Assembly: GCF_009905375.1 (NCBI RefSeq)
Contig: NC_133650.1
Span: 291,042,270 to 291,106,269 of the forward strand
Length of the DNA: 64,000 bases
Source of the DNA: Apium graveolens
Lineage: Eukaryota > Streptophyta > Magnoliopsida > Apiales > Apiaceae
Direction of reading: 5' to 3'
Shown: one piece after another, positions 57,984 through 64,000 of the stretch
Layout of the letters: the number at the start of each line of letters is the position of its first letter
How positions within the stretch are numbered: the stretch's first letter is position 1
The notes under the pieces: generated by a model
Told to the model about the DNA's origin: nothing
The model's input: the letters and a program-made list of their open reading frames with translations, nothing else
The model's database searches: none
Translations under genes and position numbers: made by a program

Positions 57984-58161
57984 TTAATGTAACACCAGGT
58001 GCTAGTGTTACATGTTGTGCAACACCAACATTTCATTGTAACAGTAGATTTATAGCTATTGTAACACTACAAGCGAGGTGTTACAATAGGCCAAAAATCT
58101 CTTAGCTAATGTAACACTCCTTGTAATACTTGCATTACAGTAGCCCACTTATGGCGTAGTG
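57984..58161. repeat. CACTA subterminal repeat region, right
   Basis: Several TGTAACAC / GTGTTACA and CTATTGTAACAC motifs, then the terminal repeat AGCCCACTTATGGCGTAGTG. Confidence 0.85.
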
Positions 58162-60081
58162 TATGTTTGTTAATTCCTACTTTCCCATTTCTATTGTTCT
58201 TCTTTTTAGCATATGTTTTAACCTCAATCTTTTCTAATCTGTTATTCAATTGCTTGATGGACAGATGACCAACACTGACTTTCTTTTCCTTCTTGACTTG
58301 ACTTGATTCTCCTGGAACAAAATTCTTGGTGACAGATCCATATTTCTCATTCAGCTTGGCTAGCTTGGCTTTGCTCACTGGTTTACTCACAGCCGACGGA
58401 TGTGGCTCTCTTTCACTCGGATAATCATTTTGATTATCCGACGGATGATCTTCATCATCCGTCGAGTCCACATCTGTAGACAGTCCTTCAACCAAAGTGG
58501 ATTCCATCTTTTCCTTGCTTTTCTTCCAGGATGCATACTCAATTCCTTGAACTTTAGTGATTTGAGCATGGACATCTCTGGATGATTTCCATGCCTTGAT
58601 CACTTCTTGTTCACGATCAAGCTACTTCTTCAAAAAAATTTCTTTCTTCAAGGACTCAGTTAATTCCTCCTTAGCAATCTTACACTCAATTTTCATTTCT
58701 CAAATTCAATGAACTGAGACTCTAGCACATTGTTCCTCTCACTTAAAAACAAATTGTTTTCTTTAATTTTAGCATTTTTTTTGGTGAGAGACTTAAGAGT
58801 AACACGCAAGTGATATAATTCTGTGGACATATCATTAATTGCATCATTACACTCATCTTTAGTTAAATGTTCTAGGTTAGTGGTGATTACCTGATTACTT
58901 GAAGAACTTGTTTCTGTCTCATCAGACTTGGCCATCAGGGCTAGGTTGACATAGCTTGTTTCTTCATCTTCATCTAGTCCGGTAGCTGCCCAGTCATTTT
59001 CTTGTGTTATGAAAGCCCTTTCCTTTTGCTTGAGCAACTCAAAATACTTCTGTTTATAATCAACAGACTCAAACTTTTTCTTGGAATCTGACTTTCTGCA
59101 TTCAGTTGCAAAATGACCAGCTAAGCTACATTTGAAATATTTGAATTTTGATTTATCCACCATGTTTCTATTTGGCTTAGTAGCTCCAAAGTTCTTTTTG
59201 AACTTGAGCTTGGCAAACCTTCTAGATAAGAATGCTAAGTGTTCATAAATATCATCCATGTCATCTTGACTCAATTGATCTTCATTTTCAGCTACCAACC
59301 TTTTGCCCTTGCTTTCACAGACCTTTGATGTAGATTCAACAGCTTCTACCTTCATCTCCTTCTCTTTCTCTAACTCAGCAACCAGTGCTATGGACCCTCC
59401 TTTCTTCCTTCCTTTCTTCCTTCCTTTCTCCATCCTTTCATCTTGCTCTATTTCAAGCTCATAAGTCTTCAGAATGCCATACGGTCTCTCTAGGGTAAAC
59501 TCCTTGTATTCTTATGAATTTCTCAAGGAGACTGTCATTGGTTTCCATTCTTTTGGAAGAGATCTAAGGAACTTAAGGTTAGAGTCTTTAGTTTGGTAGA
59601 CTCTTCCATGCAGCTTCAGAGCATTTAGTAGCTTTTGAAGTCTACTAAAAATATCAGTGAGAGTTTCACCTTCTTCATGGTGGAAATGCTCATATTGCTG
59701 AATTAGTAACTGCATCTTGTTTTCTCTTACTTGTTCAGTGTCATCACAGATTATTTGAATTGTGTCCTAAACTTCCTTGGTTGTCTTGCAGTTAATGATG
59801 TTATCAAACATGTCACCATTAACTCCATTGAATAGAATATTCATGGCCTTCTTGTCTTTCCTGACTTGTTCAATATCAGGGTATGACCATTCATGCCTTG
59901 GTTTGGGAACAGATGGCTCATTTTCAGTTGCAGCTCTCATTGGTACATGAGGACCTCTCTCTATGCAATCAACATAGGCCTCATCTTGAGAAAGAAGATG
60001 AAGATACATTTTCACCTTCTAGTGGTGATAATTGTCTTTGTCCAGAAAAGGAATTTTGAGAGCAACAACCTTCTTGTTCAT
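58162..60081 (-). pseudogene. SIRE-like copia gag pseudogene
   Basis: The start is the ATG at 60081, 47 bp from the PBS, beginning MNKKVVALKIPFLDKDNYHH and then TAG where Trp is expected. Pieces at 59767-60015 and 59512-59715 hold the UBN2-type region. 58693-59433 holds a basic RKKGRKKG repeat made by a TTCC/TTTC microsatellite, then a degraded knuckle (FKCSLAGHFATEC, first Cys lost) and a coiled-coil-like segment. 58164-58603 continues to a CACTA insertion. CCGACGGAT motifs lie within the frame near 58393-58466. At least three stops. Confidence 0.85.
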
Positions 60082-60127
60082 CTTGCTGTTTGTTTTGATC
60101 TTTACACTCTTTGTACTTTAAGAGCTT

Positions 60128-60139
60128 GCTCTGATACCA
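60128..60139 (-). other. Primer binding site of the SIRE-like element
   Basis: Minus strand TGGTATCAGAGC, 2 bp from the LTR edge at 60142; defines the 5' end of the unit to its left. Confidence 0.9.
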
Positions 60140-60141
60140 AT

Positions 60142-61139
60142 TGTTATTCCCTAACAATACAACAAGAATTACAGAAGGGGGGTTGAATGTAATTATGGGA
60201 ACTTTTTCAAACTAAAAACTGTTCTTACTTGATAAAATAAGAAAGCAATAAAAACAAATGCTTTTAGAACTTTCTGGTGAATTTGAAAGTATCCACCAGA
60301 GATATATATATCAAATAGAACTCTGTGAAGCTAAAATAGCTCACAGCTGCTTTACAAGTTGAACAATCAAACTACAGAGAGATTCTTAACAAGTACAACT
60401 TTATCTATCTCTCTTTGAAAATGTGTTCGCTTAGTTAATTGTTCTACTGGCTACACTTGGTTTATATATCACCAAGTTTATATGTGAATAAGACAAGATA
60501 ATAAAACAAAGCATATCTAGTCTAACTCCATGCTGCTTCACTAATCTTTTCCAGCATCTTTGAATATCTTTTCAATTGCATGGAAATGGTAATGCTTCTT
60601 GTTCTCGAATTCCTGCTAAACAGGCTGCCACATTCCTTTTGCAAACACCCGACGCATGTGACTGTGTTGTCACTGTCAACTGATGTTTGAATATGATCAT
60701 CCATCGGGTAGCTTTGTCAAGCATCTGTCGGGTAGCTTTGTTGATCATCCATCAGGTAGCTTTGTTGATCATCCGTCGGGTAGCTATATTGATCATCCGT
60801 CGGGTAACTATTTGTCACTTGACTCCATTTCATTTATACAAACTTACAAGACATTACTTATTTACAATTAATCCACCTATTCTGCATATCCACTGGTAGT
60901 CAACATGACTTATTAGCTCCTACAGAATCTACACAATATGTTTGCAGAAATGTGCTACAGTCTTATTTGGTACATAAGCTACTCACTCGATGGATGTAAA
61001 ATAGTCATCCGTCGGTACTATAGAGTTCATCCATTGGGACTATATTTGAACATCTGTCGAGTGCTACAAATTACACTAAGTTGAATCTACTAAGGTGTTT
61101 TGTTAATCTAATCATCAAGTTCACAACATATTCCCAACA
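60142..61139 (-). repeat. Shared LTR of two SIRE-like units, 998 bp
   Basis: The left side adjoins a PBS and gag, so it is a 5' LTR. The right side adjoins the PPT ATCTCCCCCAA and the extra-ORF tail, so it is also a 3' LTR. It aligns with 21721-22729 over its full length with scattered changes. Confidence 0.92.
60683..60815. repeat. Tandem ATCATCCGTCGGGTAGC repeats, about five units
   Basis: Same 24-bp array as at 22277-22400, with more CG retained (ATCATCCGTCGGGTAGC twice). Apparent frames with VDHPSGSF or LIIRRVA peptide repeats arise from it and are not genes. Confidence 0.85.
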
Positions 61140-61568
61140 ATCTCCCCCAATTTATGCCTACTAGAATTGTAGCCATAAATTAAGAGAAACTTGATGATAA
61201 CAAAACACCATAAAAATACAGATTGAAAAGTAGTAGATAAAACTCATAAGTGCTACAAAATTTACTGAAATTTGAACGAGATAAAATATACAAAGATTCG
61301 CTCACAATCATTATCAAGGTGCTCCTCTAGTCTGAGCAGATAAATCTATTTCCTTGATTCTATGGATTTCTTCCAAGCATCCTGTTGTTCTCTTCTATCT
61401 GATTTTGTAGTTGTTTGTGGAATTCAAGTTCATCAGCTTCTGAGAGATCTAGCATTCCTTGCATTTCCAGAAGAGTTTCATGGCTAGAAATGCTCAGCTG
61501 GTCCTCTAATCTGAAGAATCTTCTTACTCCCTTATCATCCATGAATTCCATCAGCCAATAGGGCCTTA
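61140..61568 (-). pseudogene. Extra 3' ORF tail and PPT of the second SIRE-like unit, truncated
   Basis: The PPT is followed by the C-terminal part of the extra ORF (61360-61551, FMDDKGVRRFFRLEDQLS...), ending with a normal stop at 61360. It corresponds to 22730-23165 with few differences. The CACTA element interrupts it at 61569, so the rest of the unit is beyond that insertion. Confidence 0.85.
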
Positions 61569-64000
61569 CACTACTAGAAATATGGGATCAGACATCGGTT
61601 CGGAACCGATGTTAAAAAAAATCTGAACTGATGTCTTCGCGTGTGATGTTAAATGTCATCAGCCTTTAACATCGGTTAACAGCCGATGTCTACTACAGTG
61701 CTATACATCGGTTTTAAGATTAAATGTGATGTCTTTGCAACAAATTTCAGCTTATATTACAGTATTTTTTGGTGAATATGAGTATATTATGAGGTATTTA
61801 TCCATTAAAACATGAAACCTACAAGCCCTAAAAGTCATTTATTAAAATTCTTTCGAAAAAACCGATGTGAAATGCTAGATGAGACATCGGTAGGATTAGT
61901 TGGCCGATGTGAAATGTTTGATTAGACATCGGTTAAATTAGCCCCCCGATGTGAAATGATGGATAAGACATGGGTGTTCTTCACGAAACCGATGTTAAGT
62001 CTTTTTGTTTAACATTAGTCAGTTTCTCTAACCGATGTTATTTGACTTAAAATACATTGAGTTTCTTTTCAGAACCGACGTGAAATGACTATTTCACATC
62101 GGTTTTTTTAGTTCTTTTTCTTTTAATATTATTTTACCTGATGTCTTTCTTATATTTTTTTACATCATTTTCTATTTACCAATGTGATGTTAATGTTTTG
62201 TATATTGCATGCCATCCTGATACTGTTCACATCCACATGAACCAATTACATTTACAAACAAAAAAAATACCAAACAATGCAACATAAACATAAAGCTACA
62301 TTGATACCAAATTTCTTCACCTGGAAGTAGCATAGTTCACAATTATTTTTGTATCAATAATCATAAGTGTACACGTATGTAACTAATACAAATGGAAACT
62401 TTGTCACGCCTTGTCATTGTTCTTACAATTCCAGCACTATATGTGAGGTACGAAGATCAAATTGACAAATATGTGATGTTAGCGTCCAGGAAAATGTAGT
62501 TGTATGTGATCCTCAACCAACAGTATATTTTCGCCGCTTGAAGTTGCTTGCTTTTTGGCCCAGGTCTGGAAGTTTGCTGTCTAGAGGACTGCTTGCGACA
62601 CCTTGGTTCCCTACATTACCCTTGTTTATATTAAATAGGAAACAAGTTAAACTAAAAATTTGTGTAGAATGTGTGACTAACTAATAGTGCAGAATTAGGT
62701 CTGATCTTATGTGTAATGGTAATGTACTGTGAAAACATAGCCACATCAAAATCATCATCTCTAGAATGCACCCCTGTAGTTTTATTTATTTATATATGCT
62801 CATTAAGGGCACACTTAATTAAACATAACAAAATGAAAATAAGAAACACGCAAAATAAAGAAAACACAAATAACTCTAGATATAGATGTTTTTCTACAAT
62901 TTGAATAAAGGTGATGGTGATTTTTGAAACTGTATGCTACACTTGGGCTATCCAGGGCGAAGACAATCATCCATAGAACTATAGTAATATAAGTTGCTGA
63001 CTAAAGGTTCAAATCAATAGAAACCAGATGGCATAGGTAAGTCCGGTATCTTGGAAAGTTTACATGCTTCAGCAGGTAAAAGCTGCAACCTCGGTTAAAC
63101 TGCTCAGATACACAAGAACACAGAAGACAGGAGACTTGGAACTATATTGTAACAGGAAATAGATCCTCTTTTACCCCGCCGGCTATATGTTTCCTTTAGT
63201 ACTCATGGAATGCGACACTCAGATAGTAATTTAGGCCTAATACAAGTAAAAATTTGTAAATATTATGGAGTTCAGCACTTGGACACATCCATATCGGACA
63301 TTTTCAGCCAAGTCCGGTAACAAAGGATAAAACATGATTAGAACTACTTTGAAAAACAAAAACATAATAGGAACTGCAAGGAGATGTACACCATTTTTTG
63401 TATAAAAACCCATTAGGATGAGACGTAAACAACTCACACAAGCATATGCATGTGTTACAACTATATTACTCACTAGCCATTATAATTAATATATACATGA
63501 TGCAACTCCTTTTATTTCTTCAAGACAAGAAAGAAATTGATAAAAGTTTGGGATATATTACTTTCCTAGTCAGTAAAAATCGACAGACTTGAACACTCTG
63601 TTAGCTTGGATTTGAAGAACTGTTCGACTCTGCTCAAAATCAAGAGTGGACCCAAATCAACTATCTGCCCATATCAAGGAGGCTGATTTCTCGCTAAGAG
63701 GTCTTATTATTTCTTTTCTGCATCACTGTATGTATCGAAAACATTAAAGGTCTATCTCTTCCTTATACATGATCAATTAGCAGCAGCAAAAGTTCTCCAC
63801 GTTTTTAGCCTGAAAGCGTAGAAAACAATTATCAATAACTGGTGAGAAGTCAAGAGAATAAATTTTGTGAAAGGTAATGTCAGTTTTCGTTAGTAAAGCT
63901 TTCTAATTAATGAGTTGTATTGAGAAGGTATAAATTACTAAAATTTAAACTCTAATCCTCTCCGCTTATATTTTTTACCAGTTCCGCCCTGGATTGGTAA
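61569..64000. mobile_element. CACTA-type element, left end, runs off the window
   Basis: It begins CACTACTAGAAATATGGG after TTA, a possible 3-bp target duplication (61566-61568). Subterminal ACATCGGTT / AACCGATGT motifs occur about fifteen times, direct and inverted, up to about 62110. This terminus and motif type are common in plant CACTA families. The other end is not in the window. Confidence 0.8.
62170..64000. other. Unassigned interior of the right-hand CACTA element
   Basis: AT-rich sequence with no coding region that I can support. Short frames (62716-62904 plus, 63237-63473 minus) show no recognisable motif. It could be the 3' non-coding part of the transposon or captured host sequence. 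Confidence 0.35.

Larger units (their letters stand above)
51656..58161 (-). mobile_element. CACTA (En/Spm-type) DNA transposon, 6.5 kb, TSD TAT
   Basis: Terminal inverted repeats CACTACACCATAAGTGGGCT (from 51656) and its complement with two mismatches at 58161. TAT is duplicated at 51653-51655 and 58162-58164. Subterminal CTATTGTAACAC motifs occur in both orientations at both ends. It carries TNPD-type transposase and TNPA-like remnants on the minus strand. It inserted at the gag zinc-knuckle region of the SIRE-like element. Ends look competent, but the coding sequence is broken, so it could only move with enzymes from elsewhere. Confidence 0.95.
21721..61568 (-). mobile_element. SIRE-like copia array: two units sharing one LTR, split by three younger elements
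   Basis: From right to left: tail of a first unit (61568-61140), shared LTR (61139-60142), PBS, gag (60081-58162), pol (51655-48387), spacer (48386-48275 and 39374-38972), extra 3' ORF (38971-37463 and 24951-about 22950), PPT and 3' LTR (22729-21721). Interruptions are a gypsy element (24957-37457), a copia element (39375-48274) and a CACTA element (51656-58161). Without them one unit is about 12 kb. ATATA precedes the left LTR at 21716-21720; the matching right TSD is beyond the window. All coding parts are damaged. Confidence 0.85.

Overview
This is nuclear DNA of a large, repeat-rich flowering-plant genome. A eudicot is likely and an asterid possible, but the lineage cannot be fixed from the sequence alone. 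I found no host gene, tRNA or rRNA. Almost every base can be assigned to LTR retrotransposons (Ty1/copia and Ty3/gypsy) or CACTA DNA transposons nested inside one another. The background is AT-rich, and many broken frames carry C-to-T/G-to-A changes (CGA to TGA, TGG to TAG, CG to TG/CA) as expected in methylated, silenced DNA.

Layout. 1-2874: 5' part of a SIRE-like copia element on the minus strand (open gag, PBS, 5' LTR), apparently inserted in the 3' LTR of the next element. 2875-about 8690: minus-strand copia element with gag and RNase H deletions and a long structured leader. About 8691-21720: a decayed minus-strand gypsy element. It is interrupted by a 3.4-kb solo LTR placed exactly in its polypurine tract (10460-13892, TSD CTTCC), a SIRE-family solo LTR (16521-17493, TSD ATATA) and another solo LTR (18494-19862, TSD ATGTC). 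21721-61568: a minus-strand SIRE-like array in which the LTR at 60142-61139 is at once the 5' LTR of one unit and the 3' LTR of a second, truncated unit. This array was split by a gypsy element with 3.4-kb LTRs (24957-37457, TSD TGTGC), a complete copia element (39375-48274, TSD TAATG) and a CACTA transposon (51656-58161, TSD TAT). 61569 to the end: a second CACTA element that leaves the window.

The copia element at 39375-48274 is the only complete, plausibly autonomous element. It has one open 1319-codon gag-pol frame with all catalytic motifs, and LTRs of 1533 and 1532 bp that differ by one T as far as I can read. Its decayed relative at 2875-8690 shares an unusually long leader (about 1.85-1.9 kb). 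Between the two, a strong hairpin is kept by a paired insertion. Each leader also has a set of hairpins that show one repeated apical motif on stems of unrelated sequence. This shared structured-RNA architecture is the best candidate here for something undescribed.

Second-rank signals: a gypsy element with dead coding sequence but LTRs differing by only about two dozen changes in 3.4 kb, carrying a G-box palindrome; a dispersed ATCCGTCGG motif throughout the SIRE-like family; and a 52-codon conserved segment of unknown identity in two gypsy elements.
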